64,000 nucleotides of DNA from Bryobacterales bacterium (GTDB lineage: Bacteria; Acidobacteriota; Terriglobia; Bryobacterales; Bryobacteraceae), in the NCBI GenBank assembly GCA_016789905.1, contig JAEUQC010000130.1:62001-126000 (forward strand), in the 5' to 3' direction. Of this stretch, positions 7,382-15,960 are shown piece by piece. Position numbers and translations under genes: made by a program. Each line of letters starts with the position of its first letter. The first letter of the stretch is position 1. The notes under the pieces are model-generated. The model saw only the letters and a program-made list of their open reading frames with translations, had not been told where the DNA came from and did no database searches.

Positions 7382-9787
7382 ATGCGGGATAACCTTGCAT
7401 TCACTCCAGCCGAGATCGAACGTTATTGCGCGGCGCGGGTCCCGGGACTGAAGGAAGTCGGGGCCGAGTGGCGCGGCCGGTGTCCGATTCACCACGGGAG
7501 CGGCGACAATTTCGCGGTGGAGATGGATTCCGGGCGGTGGTTCTGCCACTCGCAATGTGGTCGGGGCGGGGATATCCTCGCCCTCGAAATGGAATTGACC
7601 GGCACCAGTTTTCCGGAGGCGAAGGCCGAGGTATTCCGCATCGTGGGGAGGACCGAGGAGCCGCCAGTTCGGGGCGGGAAGACCGGCCGGGGTAGCGTCG
7701 GCGGGTGGCAGACGACTCGCCACTACCAGTATGAAGATGAGCAAGGGCGGCCGGTGATGCGGGTGATACGGCGCGAACGCGGCGCGGGTCACGCTCGGGA
7801 AAAGAACTTCTATCAGGAGTCCTGGAACGGGTCGAAGTGGATTCAGGGCGTGGCAGGTGTCCGGCGTGTTCCGTATCGGCTGGCGCACGTGTTGAAGGCA
7901 GACACGGTGTTCATCGTTGAGGGCGAGAAGGACGTGGAGACGTTGGAGGCGCTGGGGCTGGCGGCAACCTGCAACCCCGGCGGCAGTGGCTCAACGGCGC
8001 TCTATGCGCAATGGACCGGCATCTTCGCTGGTAAGCACCTGACCATACTCCCGGACAATGACCGGCCAGGGCGCAAACATGCGGCGGGAGTGGCTGAGGC
8101 GCTCATGGACGCGGCGGCCTCCGTTCGCGTGCTGGAGTTGCCGGGGCTGGCCGAAAAGGGCGACGTGAGCGACTGGGCGGCGGCCGGTGGCACTGTGGAG
8201 TCACTGCTACAACTCACTGCCAGGGCGGAGCCGATGGGGCCGGAGCAGTTGGCAGCGTTGCGAGCCCGGTGGGGGCTCGATGGGCCGGAGGAACCGGAGG
8301 CGGAGTGGCCGGAGCCGATCCCGCTGGCGGGGGAGCTTCCCCCAGTGATGGCTTTCGATCCCGAACTCCTGCCCTATAGCTTCCGGGACTTCGCGGTGGA
8401 CACAGCGGACCGGATGCAATGCCCTATCGACTTCGTAGCGGTGGCGCTGGTGGTCTGCTTGGGCGGGGCGGTGAGTCGGCGGGCAAGGGTCCAGCCGAAG
8501 GCGGAGGACTCTGGCTGGCTGGTGACACCGAATCTTTGGGGGGCCATCGTGGCTCAACCGGGACAACTCAAAACCCCGACGTTGGCGGCAGCCGCGAAAC
8601 CCCTCCGAGAGATCGAAGAAGAGGCGCGACGGGCGCACGAGAAGGCGATGGAGGCGCATGTTCGGGAGGTGGAGCTAGCGGAACTCTGCCTCTCAGCTTG
8701 GAAGGAAAAGGCGAAGAAGAGCTGGAAAGCCCGGACCGGCGGCGCAGTCGATGAGGCGAGCATGCCGGAACGGCCGCCCGATCCTCCGAAATCCCCAACG
8801 ATGCGGCGTTTCATTGTGAACGATGCAACCTTCGAAGCCCTCCACCAAACGATGAGCGAGAACCCGGCCGGGATACTCGTCTTCCGCGATGAGTTGGTGG
8901 GCTGGTGGAGCCAGTTGGACAAGCCAGGGCGAGAGGGGGAGCGTGGCTTCTGCCTGCAAGCCTGGAACGGCGACACCGGGCATACGATTGACAGGATTGG
9001 GCGAGGCACAATCTATGTCGAGGCGTGCTGCATGTCGATGCTGGGAGGCATCCAGCCAGGACGGCTTCGCAATTACTTGGTGGATGCCCTCTCGGATGGA
9101 CCCGGCAACGATGGATTGATTCAGCGGTTCCAGTTGCTGGTCTGGCCGGACGTTACGGGAAAGTGGCAGTATGTGGACCGGCGGCCGGACAAGACGGCGG
9201 AGGCCGAGGTGACGCGGATCTTCAAGCGGCTGGTTCAAATGGATGCCGAGAACCCAAAGTTGCTGCGGTTCTCTGAGGCGGCGCAGGAACTCTTCATCGA
9301 GTGGCTGACCGGCCTGGAGTTGCGGCTTCGGGGAGGGGCGATCCATCCGGCGCTGGAGGCTCATCTATCCAAGTACCGGAGCCTGATGCCTTCGCTGGCC
9401 GTCCTTTTTTGTCTTGCCGAGTGGGCAGCGGACGGCGGAGAACTGGAGGTGATTCCGCTCCAATCGACACAGCAGGCGGCGGCGTGGTGCGAGTATCTGG
9501 AGTCTCATGCGAACCGGCTCTACTCCTGTATCACGACTCCCCAGATGAGGGCGGCGCGGGAACTGGCGAAGAAGCTGAAGGCCGGAGAGGTTGGCGCGGC
9601 CGGTTCGTTCACTGCACGGGACGTTTACGGCAACGGCTGGAGCGGACTCGACACCCCGGAGACGGTGAAGGCGGCGGCGGACGTGCTGGCGGACTCCGGG
9701 TGGATTCGGTGCGAGTCGGCGCGGCCGGGACCCGGCGGGGGCCGTCCCTCCACCCGCTATGTGGTGAACCCGAAGGTGCAGAAGTGA
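7382..9787 (+). CDS. Replication protein: CHC2 zinc finger, Toprim and DUF3987 helicase-like domains
   Basis: 801 residues; ATG with GGAGGTGG upstream. An N-terminal primase-type zinc ribbon is visible (Cys34, His37, Cys55, Cys59). A Toprim domain follows, with Glu180 (FIVEGEKD) and Asp225/Asp227 (LPDNDRPG) as metal ligands. The C-terminal two thirds match DUF3987, a RecA-like ATPase family; its Walker A is present as QPGQLKT around residues 392-398. Such fusions are encoded by plasmids, satellites and integrative elements and are thought to prime and unwind DNA for their replication. The stop overlaps the next gene's GTG start. Confidence 0.8.
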   Translation: MRDNLAFTPAEIERYCAARVPGLKEVGAEWRGRCPIHHGSGDNFAVEMDSGRWFCHSQCGRGGDILALEMELTGTSFPEAKAEVFRIVGRTEEPPVRGGKTGRGSVGGWQTTRHYQYEDEQGRPVMRVIRRERGAGHAREKNFYQESWNGSKWIQGVAGVRRVPYRLAHVLKADTVFIVEGEKDVETLEALGLAATCNPGGSGSTALYAQWTGIFAGKHLTILPDNDRPGRKHAAGVAEALMDAAASVRVLELPGLAEKGDVSDWAAAGGTVESLLQLTARAEPMGPEQLAALRARWGLDGPEEPEAEWPEPIPLAGELPPVMAFDPELLPYSFRDFAVDTADRMQCPIDFVAVALVVCLGGAVSRRARVQPKAEDSGWLVTPNLWGAIVAQPGQLKTPTLAAAAKPLREIEEEARRAHEKAMEAHVREVELAELCLSAWKEKAKKSWKARTGGAVDEASMPERPPDPPKSPTMRRFIVNDATFEALHQTMSENPAGILVFRDELVGWWSQLDKPGREGERGFCLQAWNGDTGHTIDRIGRGTIYVEACCMSMLGGIQPGRLRNYLVDALSDGPGNDGLIQRFQLLVWPDVTGKWQYVDRRPDKTAEAEVTRIFKRLVQMDAENPKLLRFSEAAQELFIEWLTGLELRLRGGAIHPALEAHLSKYRSLMPSLAVLFCLAEWAADGGELEVIPLQSTQQAAAWCEYLESHANRLYSCITTPQMRAARELAKKLKAGEVGAAGSFTARDVYGNGWSGLDTPETVKAAADVLADSGWIRCESARPGPGGGRPSTRYVVNPKVQK

Positions 9788-10164
9788 GCGGCGCTGCGAC
9801 GAAAAGCCGGTGGATGGAGTGGGGCCAGCAGCGGAAAAAGTTTGAGACGCGGCCTGATACGGAACCTTCAAAACCTGCAATACCTCCTCCGCCAGGGACG
9901 GCGGGGGGTTCTGGGGGTTTTGCGGGTTCCACTCCGGGGCAAAGTCAAAACTTTTCGCCGGGGGTGGAGGAGTTGCACCGGCAAGCGCGGGCGACTCTGA
10001 ACCGGCGCGGCGTGCGGTTCTTCCGGGTGGGCGGCGTCTCGTCCATTGGGCTATGGTCTGCCGAGGACGGGCCGGAGGTGCGGGAGGCGCTGGCGGTGCT
10101 GCGGTTGGATGGCCTGCCGGTGCGGTTCCTGGACGGGGACGGGATAGGAAGGGAAAGTGGGTAA
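9784..10164 (+). CDS. Small unknown protein coupled to the primase gene
   Basis: 126 residues; the GTG start overlaps the stop of the replication gene in the sequence GTGA, so translation is coupled. The first half is rich in Pro, Gly and Ser (residues 28-58, low complexity), the second half (from about residue 60) is a compact mixed domain (EELHRQARATLNRRGVRFF, WSAEDGPEVREALAVLRLDG). No family recognised. The position after a DUF3987 gene suggests a replication accessory role, but this is inference. Confidence 0.5.
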   Translation: MSGAATKSRWMEWGQQRKKFETRPDTEPSKPAIPPPPGTAGGSGGFAGSTPGQSQNFSPGVEELHRQARATLNRRGVRFFRVGGVSSIGLWSAEDGPEVREALAVLRLDGLPVRFLDGDGIGRESG

Positions 10165-10203
10165 AGGGGTGCACGACGGAGCACTTCGGAATACGATCAA
10201 AGA

Positions 10204-10971
10204 ATGGCGAAGTTCATCGCGATTGTCTCGCTGCTAGTTTCCGCCTCCCTCAGTGCGCAGACTGAATGGAAGACTTGTCCGGTTACTCGGAAACAGTGGA
10301 TGCCATCCGCTGGTGGAGTTGCTAAGTCCTTCAGTGTGGACCTACTCGATATGAGAATCGACGGCAACGATCTTCACCTGAGTGGCCAATTCTGGAACAA
10401 CGGCACGCAGCCAGTGCATGATCTCGTATTGAAGGTAATCGTCGGGGAGAAGGAACTGTTGCGGCTGGAGGTCGAGGAGAGTAGGCCAGAATACTATCGC
10501 GGCCTCCGTTTCAATCTTCCCGTCGATTCAGACATGATTCGATTTGAAGTCGTTTCTTTTCTCACCGTTGCGGAGTACAAGGCCAAAGTGGCCGCAGAGA
10601 GAGCGCGTCAGGCGAAGGCCGCAGCCGATGCAGCAGCAGCGGAAAGGGCCGCGCAGTTGCAGGAGCAAGAACGAAGGGCCGCAGAACAAGCGCGGCGCGC
10701 TAAGGAATATGACGATGCCGCGCCGCAACGGGCTAGAGAGGCGGCCGCAGAGGCCGCCAGGAAGGCTGAGGCTCGGGCGCGGAGGGAGAGGGAGGAAGCC
10801 GAAGAAGAGGCGCGCATCGCAAAAGAGGAAGCAAGACAAGCCGCCGCCGTTGCGCGGGCGAAGGCGACATGCCAACGACTTCGGCGACAGATTGGTTCGA
10901 AAACGCTGGGCTCGCTTACTGTCGATGAAGCAGACCGGCGTGATGCATGCAAAGCTCTTGGGTTGTGGTAG
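10204..10971 (+). CDS. Exported protein with long Ala/Glu/Arg coiled coil
   Basis: 255 residues. An N-terminal signal peptide is clear (MAKFIAIVSLLVSASLSAQ, cleavage likely after Ser-Ala). Residues about 20-120 look like a beta-sandwich domain (DLLDMRIDGNDLHLSG, then VLKVIVGEKELLRLEVEE). Residues about 125-225 form a very long charged helix of Ala, Glu, Arg and Lys, like the TolA-type periplasmic coiled coils. Cys25 and two C-terminal Cys could form a disulfide. Its presence as cargo on a small integrated element is unusual. Function unknown. Confidence 0.6.
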   Translation: MAKFIAIVSLLVSASLSAQTEWKTCPVTRKQWMPSAGGVAKSFSVDLLDMRIDGNDLHLSGQFWNNGTQPVHDLVLKVIVGEKELLRLEVEESRPEYYRGLRFNLPVDSDMIRFEVVSFLTVAEYKAKVAAERARQAKAAADAAAAERAAQLQEQERRAAEQARRAKEYDDAAPQRAREAAAEAARKAEARARREREEAEEEARIAKEEARQAAAVARAKATCQRLRRQIGSKTLGSLTVDEADRRDACKALGLW

Positions 10972-11255
10972 GGGCCACCGCCGGTGGGGTACGTAGAATC
11001 CTTAGAGGTGCTCAGACAACACCGCCCGTTGCGTCACGCGCATCTCTTACCAAAATCCATAACGCGAAAAGGGGGCGGGGGCGCTCCAAGTCCTCCTGCC
11101 TTCTGACCCCACACCGCCCGTTGTCACACCCGCGAAATTGTTCCACCTTTTCGTTTTTCTGGATGGGCGGAGGGGGTATCCGGTACTTGCAGCACGCACT
11201 TCAAAAGACCCCTCGCGCCTACGCGCAATGAATTCCGAGTTTCGAGTTTTTTGTC
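10972..11255. other. Intergenic stretch of the element without recognised gene
   Basis: No convincing frame on either strand: the ORFs here are short and have no ribosome site or family. A short hairpin (CCACC / GGTGG at 10975-10987) follows the coiled-coil gene and could act as a weak terminator. The GC-rich tract near 11068-11090 has no obvious function. Confidence 0.3.
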
Positions 11256-11507
11256 TTAGGGCTTCTTGGGCTTCGCTTCGGCGCGGCGAACCAGGGCATC
11301 CACGATCTTTCGATCTTCGGCCGGGAGGCGGTCCCCATATTGGCGGAGGGCATCCTCCACTACCTGCCACGCGGGGCGGCGCTCCAGCATGGCGAGTGCT
11401 TGAACCAATGAGCGGACCGAGGGCCGGACACTAACGGCAAGTTTCGGCCAAGTCGAAGTCATCTCCGGTTGGCCTTTCGGATCTTTCGCGGCAGGTGGGC
11501 GTCCCAT
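11256..11507 (-). CDS. Small ribbon-helix-helix-like protein
   Basis: 83 residues on the strand opposite the integrase. The middle (KLAVSVRPSVRSLVQALAML, then PAWQVVEDALRQYG) has a beta-strand followed by two helices, as in CopG/Arc-type DNA-binding proteins, but this is pattern reading only. It is divergent from the integrase gene, with 94 bases between them, so it may repress the integrase promoter. The start has no strong Shine-Dalgarno. Confidence 0.45.
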   Translation of the reverse strand: MGRPPAAKDPKGQPEMTSTWPKLAVSVRPSVRSLVQALAMLERRPAWQVVEDALRQYGDRLPAEDRKIVDALVRRAEAKPKKP

Positions 11508-11601
11508 TGATTCAGTCTACCGAACCGGACAACCAATAACACTGCATGCTAGTTGCTATCAACAACTGACACTACTACCATGAAGAGGAAAGGAAGTTTA
11601 G

Positions 11602-12714
11602 ATGAGCGTCTATAAGCGCGGTGGAATTTGGTGGTATCGGTTCCGGTGGAACAACGAGGAGATTCGTGAATCCACGAAACACACAAATAAGCGGGTGGCT
11701 GAACAGATGGAGGCCGCCCACAAAACATCTCTCGCGAAGGGCGAGGTGGGCATCCGGGAGAAGGTGAAAGTCCCGACGTTGAAGGAGTTTGGGGCCGAGT
11801 TCATGCGAACTATCGAAACCCAATGTGCCGGGAAGCCCGGAACCGTGGAGTTCTACCGGAGCCGGTTCAACACCCTTTTGGCGTCCGAGTTGGGGGCCAA
11901 GACACTGGATGCTATCGACGAAGGGGCCATTGAGAAGTACCGGCAGTCCCGCGCCGTCTCGCAGTCCCGGCGGAAGCGGACCCTCTCCCCGGCCTCTGTC
12001 AATCGTGAACTTGCAACCCTTCGCCGTGCGCTGCGGCTGGCGTATGAGTGGAAGATGATAAACCGGGTCCCTCGGATCAAACTGCTAAGAGGCGAGAAGA
12101 ACCGGGAGTTCATCCTCCCGCACAGCATGGAGGCGGTCTACTTCGCGGCGCTGCCTTCCCCTCTCTGCGATGTTGCCATGGTGCTGGTGGATACCGGGCT
12201 TCGCCTGGGAGAGTTGATCTCTCTTGACTGGCGGCAAGTGAAGCTCGAACCAGCGAAGGGCGCACGATTCGGCTATGTGACGGTTTTGTCCGGGAAGGCG
12301 AAAAGCAGCAAATCGCGCAACGTGCCGTTGAGCGGACGGGCGGTGGAGGTCCTGCAACGGCAGGGAAAGAAAGAGGAGGGGTTGGTGTTCCATCGCGCCG
12401 ATGGTACGCCGTTAGAGAAGTCCCTCATGGGGCAGCAGCAGAAGCGGGTACGGGACCTATTGAAGCTGCCGACGGACTTTGTACTGCACTCCCTCCGCCA
12501 CACCTTCGGGACGCGGCTGGGCGAAGCTGGGGCCGATGCGTTCACTGTTATGCGGCTGATGGGGCATTCCACCGTGACAGTTTCACAGCGCTATGTTCAT
12601 CCGTCTCCGGAGGCGGTAGAATTAGCTTACGAGCGGTTGACAGTGCTGAATATGCAGCGGCTACGCACAAATCCGGGCACAGTCTCGGAGGCCGAAGCGG
12701 AGGCAAGACAATAA
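11602..12714 (+). CDS. int: Tyrosine recombinase (integrase) of the tRNA-Leu element
   Basis: 370 residues; ATG with AGAGGAAAGGAAG upstream. It catalyses site-specific strand exchange between the element and tRNA-Leu. An N-terminal arm-binding segment (VYKRGGIWWYRFRW), a core-binding SAM-like domain (residues about 58-155) and a catalytic domain follow one another. The catalytic set is complete: Arg201 (TGLRLGEL), a Lys near 235-237, His296-xx-Arg299 (HSLRHTFG), His322 (GHSTVT) and Tyr331 (SQRYVHP). The stop is 18 bases from the right attachment repeat, the usual int-att arrangement. Confidence 0.95.
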   Translation: MSVYKRGGIWWYRFRWNNEEIRESTKHTNKRVAEQMEAAHKTSLAKGEVGIREKVKVPTLKEFGAEFMRTIETQCAGKPGTVEFYRSRFNTLLASELGAKTLDAIDEGAIEKYRQSRAVSQSRRKRTLSPASVNRELATLRRALRLAYEWKMINRVPRIKLLRGEKNREFILPHSMEAVYFAALPSPLCDVAMVLVDTGLRLGELISLDWRQVKLEPAKGARFGYVTVLSGKAKSSKSRNVPLSGRAVEVLQRQGKKEEGLVFHRADGTPLEKSLMGQQQKRVRDLLKLPTDFVLHSLRHTFGTRLGEAGADAFTVMRLMGHSTVTVSQRYVHPSPEAVELAYERLTVLNMQRLRTNPGTVSEAEAEARQ

Positions 12715-12732
12715 CTCGTTTCGTTTCAATGT

Positions 12733-12773
12733 GCCCGGGTGGCGAAACCGGCAGACGCAACGGACTTAAAATC
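12733..12773 (+). repeat. attR: Right attachment repeat within tRNA-Leu
   Basis: Identical to 4243-4283 over 41 bases, beginning at the first base of the tRNA and ending just after the anticodon loop. Crossover probably occurred in this block, most likely near the anticodon arm. Confidence 0.9.
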
Positions 12774-12821
12774 CGTTTCCGCGAAAGTGGAGTGCGGGTT
12801 CAAGTCCCGCCCCGGGCACCA
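12733..12821 (+). tRNA. leuX-like: tRNA-Leu (anticodon UAA)
   Basis: 89 bases including an encoded CCA. The acceptor stem GCCCGGG/CCCGGGC, the D-arm, the anticodon stem CGGA/TCCG around loop CTTAAAA (anticodon TAA), a long variable arm typical of class II tRNAs, and the T-arm with GGTTCAAGTCC are all visible. The first 41 bases lie in the attachment repeat, so the 5' half was contributed by the element when it integrated. Confidence 0.95.
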
Positions 12822-12833
12822 GTAGAATGAGGT

Positions 12834-14234
12834 GTGCGCCCCCTCATCACGCTCCTCTTCTCCCTGCCGCTCGTTTCCCAGAGCGCGCTGCATTTTCAAA
12901 CTGACTTCCCGCCCGAGGAGTTCCAGGCGCGGTGGGCGAAAGTCTACGACCGCATCGGCGCCCAAGCCGTGGCGCTCGTACAGGGCGCGGGCTATGAGGG
13001 CGGTTTCGCCTTCCCGCGTCAATCCAATGAGTTCTACTACCTGACAGGCGTCGAAACTCCGCACAGCTATCTTTTGCTCGATGGGCGCACCCGGAAAGCC
13101 ACGCTCTTCCTGCCGCCGCGCAACCGGCGGCTGGAACAAAGCGAGGGGCGCGTGCTATCGGCCGACGATGCTGAGCTGGCCGCCAAATTGATGGGCGCCG
13201 ATAGCGTATTGAGCACCGCCGCTATGCAAGGCGATTGGCTCGGTGCGGCGACAGTGATCCACACCCCCTTCGCGCCCGCCGAAGGCACCGCCGAACAGCG
13301 CATCGAACTCCAGAGCGCGAACGCCGCCATCTCCAACGACCCTTGGGACGGACGCATTTCGCGGGAACAGCACTTTGCCGGGCTACTGCGCCAGCGCTAT
13401 CCGCGGGCGAAGGTGGAGGACTTGACGCCCGTGCTCGATGAACTGCGCAGCGTGAAGAGCGCGCGAGAGATTGCGTTGATCAAGCGGGCGTCGCAATTGG
13501 CCGGTTACGGCATTCTGGAAGCGATGAAGAGCACCCGGCCGGGGCTGAAGGAGTACCACCTGGACGCGGCGGCGCGCTATGTGTTTCTGGCCGGCGGCGC
13601 ACGGCTGGAAGGGTACCGGTCCATCACGGCGGCGGGCACGGCGAACATCTGGAACGGACACTACTTCCGCAACAACAGTGAGTTGAAATCCGGTGACCTG
13701 ATCCTGATGGACTTCGCGCCGGACTACCGCTATTACACGAGCGATGTGACGCGCATGTGGCCGGTTTCAGGCAAGTTCAGCGACGTGCAGAAAGAACTGC
13801 TCGGGTTCGTGCTCGAGTATCGCGACGCGATCATTCCCTTGATTCGCCCCGGCAGGACGGTAGACGACATCCGGGAAGAAGCGGCGGCGGCGATGGAACC
13901 GGTGTTTAAGCGGTGGAAGTTTTCCAAGTCGAAGTATGAGAAGGCGGCGCGCGTGCTGGTGGAAACCGGCGGCGGTGTGTTCTCGCATCCTGTCGGGCTG
14001 GCCGTCCATGACGACGGTCCGTACCACCGCGGACCGCTGCGGCCAGGGCACGTCTTTTCGATTGATCCGCAACTGCGAGTGAACGACGAGAACCTCTACA
14101 TCCGGTATGAGGACGTGGTGGTGGTGACCGAGAAGGGTTGTGAGAACTTTACGGACTTTCTGCCTTCAAAGCTGGCGGACATTGAAAAAGTGATCGGCGG
14201 GACAGGGCTGTTGCAGCAATTTCCACCGCGCTAA
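12834..14234 (+). CDS. pepP: Exported Xaa-Pro aminopeptidase (M24B family)
   Basis: 466 residues from a GTG start with a signal peptide (MRPLITLLFSLPLVSQS). Such enzymes remove the N-terminal residue from peptides with proline second, using a two-metal site. An N-terminal creatinase-like domain (residues about 20-190) is followed by the pita-bread catalytic domain; ligands can be read in DFAPD, TSDVTRMWP, HPVGLAVHD and RYEDVVVVTE. A signal peptide suggests work in the periplasm, perhaps on scavenged peptides. It starts 12 bases after the tRNA-Leu. Confidence 0.8.
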   Translation: MRPLITLLFSLPLVSQSALHFQTDFPPEEFQARWAKVYDRIGAQAVALVQGAGYEGGFAFPRQSNEFYYLTGVETPHSYLLLDGRTRKATLFLPPRNRRLEQSEGRVLSADDAELAAKLMGADSVLSTAAMQGDWLGAATVIHTPFAPAEGTAEQRIELQSANAAISNDPWDGRISREQHFAGLLRQRYPRAKVEDLTPVLDELRSVKSAREIALIKRASQLAGYGILEAMKSTRPGLKEYHLDAAARYVFLAGGARLEGYRSITAAGTANIWNGHYFRNNSELKSGDLILMDFAPDYRYYTSDVTRMWPVSGKFSDVQKELLGFVLEYRDAIIPLIRPGRTVDDIREEAAAAMEPVFKRWKFSKSKYEKAARVLVETGGGVFSHPVGLAVHDDGPYHRGPLRPGHVFSIDPQLRVNDENLYIRYEDVVVVTEKGCENFTDFLPSKLADIEKVIGGTGLLQQFPPR

Positions 14235-15958
14235 ACCCGGCTGGAGGATGGCGCGGACTCCTCGAGCACCCGCCGGAGCTCTTCCACCCGAATCGGTTTG
14301 GTTGTATAAGAATCCATGCCAGCCGCCAGGCAGCGTTCGCGATCCTCATGCAGCGCGCTGGCGGTGAGGGCGACGATCCGCGGCCGCGGATCGTCGCCAT
14401 TTCGTTGCCGAAGTTGACGCGCCGCTTCCAACCCATCCATCTCCGGCATATGAACATCCATCAGCACCAGGTCGTACTGATTCCGTTCGGCGGCGTCCAG
14501 CACTTGGTGGCCATTGACGGCTAGATCAGCGTGGTAGCCGAACCGCTCCAAGAGTTTGAGCAATACCCGCTGATTGACCGGATTGTCCTCCGCCAGAAGG
14601 ATGCGCAGCGGGTTGCGGTCACCGAGTCTGGCGCTATCCTGTTCGGGCCAAGGCGTTTGCGATAAATGACGACCGGCGCCATTCCATAGGCAATCCAGGG
14701 TGACGCGGAGCGGTGTTTCGCGGACAGGTGTTGGCAGGCGAGACGCCGTCTCCCATCCGCCGGTCAGTCTGCCGAATGTGCCTGGCCTATCGAGCATGAT
14801 CGCAGGCAGTTGAGGCCACGCTTGCCGGACCCTGGCGCGCGCGAGCGCCGCATCGGTCACCAGTACGTCGAAATGGGAGCCAGCCAGCGCCAGTTCCAGG
14901 CTATCCGCGGTGGCGACCGCCGTTACCTCCACACCCCACCACTCCAGCATCTCCCGTAGGGCGGTTCGAACCCCCGCGGAACCGTCGGCCACCAGCGCCC
15001 GCTTCCCTTTGTACATTCCACCCGGCGGGGGCTCCTGCAACAGTTCGCTCCGGATGGTGAAATAGAACGTTGAACCTGCGCCAGGCTCACTTTCGGCCCA
15101 AATCTGTCCGCCCATCAGCTCACACAGCCGGCGGCTGATGGCCAAGCCCAGCCCCGTTCCGCCGTATTTCCGCGTGGTTGTGCAGTCCAGTTGCGTGAAC
15201 GAATCGAACAGTTTGTCCAATTTCCCGGCCGGAATTCCAATGCCGGTGTCTTCCACCGCGAACTGCAGTTCGCATTTGCCGTTCCCTGTGCTCAGTGTGG
15301 TGACCCAGACCGTCACCGAACCGGATTCGGTGAACTTAATGGCGTTGCCAATCAGGTTCAAAAGAATTTGACGAATCCGAGTGCTGTCGCCTCGAATTAT
15401 GGCGGGAACCGAAGGGTCGACGCGGCAGATCAGGTCGACACCTCCCTTCACCGCTCGTAAGCCGAATAAATCGATACTGGATTCGAGGCACGCACGCACG
15501 TCAACCGGGCATTGCTCCAACTCCAGACGGCTGCTTTCGATGCGAGAGAAATCGAGAATGTCGTTGATGATTTCCAACAGCGACTCCCCTGCAAAGCGCA
15601 CCGTTTCCAGATACTCGCGCTGTTCGGCGGAAAGTTCGGTATCCAGCAGCAACGCGGTAAGCCCGATCACGGCGTTCATGGGGGTGCGAATCTCGTGGCT
15701 CATGTTGGCCAGGAATTCGCCCTTTGCCTGCGCTGCTTTTTCGGCGGCCTCCTTGGCCAGCCACAGTCCGTGGTTGGCTTCGTGCAGTTCGCGGGAACTC
15801 AGCTCCAAGGAGCGCTCCACCATCATACGGTCGTCGTCGGCCTGCCGATAGGCCTGATCGACACTATCGAGGAACGCCTCCCAGCCCTCCGGTGGAGCTG
15901 CCGCGCCCAGGTGGCGCTTCAATTGGCGGCGGAGCAGGGAATGGTATTCCTTCGGCAC
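14231..15958 (-). CDS. Hybrid histidine kinase with two receiver domains
   Basis: 575 residues, no membrane segment. A short N-terminal coiled coil leads into the H-box (FLANMSHEIRTPMN, His88). The ATPase domain shows the N-box near Asn201-Asn205, DTGIGIP at 237-243 and GGTGLGL at 266-272. A degenerate receiver (about residues 318-425) still has Asp369 but lacks a clear acidic pair and Lys; the last receiver (451-565) is intact (AEDN, Asp501 in LMDVHMP, Lys554). It starts two bases after the stop of the FIST gene. The pair probably senses a soluble ligand and sends phosphate to an unknown output. Confidence 0.9.
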   Translation of the reverse strand: MPKEYHSLLRRQLKRHLGAAAPPEGWEAFLDSVDQAYRQADDDRMMVERSLELSSRELHEANHGLWLAKEAAEKAAQAKGEFLANMSHEIRTPMNAVIGLTALLLDTELSAEQREYLETVRFAGESLLEIINDILDFSRIESSRLELEQCPVDVRACLESSIDLFGLRAVKGGVDLICRVDPSVPAIIRGDSTRIRQILLNLIGNAIKFTESGSVTVWVTTLSTGNGKCELQFAVEDTGIGIPAGKLDKLFDSFTQLDCTTTRKYGGTGLGLAISRRLCELMGGQIWAESEPGAGSTFYFTIRSELLQEPPPGGMYKGKRALVADGSAGVRTALREMLEWWGVEVTAVATADSLELALAGSHFDVLVTDAALARARVRQAWPQLPAIMLDRPGTFGRLTGGWETASRLPTPVRETPLRVTLDCLWNGAGRHLSQTPWPEQDSARLGDRNPLRILLAEDNPVNQRVLLKLLERFGYHADLAVNGHQVLDAAERNQYDLVLMDVHMPEMDGLEAARQLRQRNGDDPRPRIVALTASALHEDRERCLAAGMDSYTTKPIRVEELRRVLEESAPSSSRV

Positions 15959-15960
15959 GG

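Larger units (their letters stand above)
4243..12773. mobile_element. Integrative element inserted in tRNA-Leu(UAA), int/xis/primase type
   Basis: The element is bounded by a perfect 41-bp direct repeat of the tRNA-Leu 5' half. It carries a tyrosine recombinase beside the right repeat, an excisionase-like HTH protein, a CHC2-Toprim-DUF3987 replication protein, a small RHH-like gene on the opposite strand and at least five genes of unknown role, including a PIN nuclease pair. No capsid, portal, terminase, conjugation or transposase gene is visible, so it resembles a satellite or integrative plasmid rather than a full prophage or ICE. Genes in the left third (4665-6983) look richer in A and T than the flanking chromosome, consistent with transfer. 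Confidence 0.85.
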
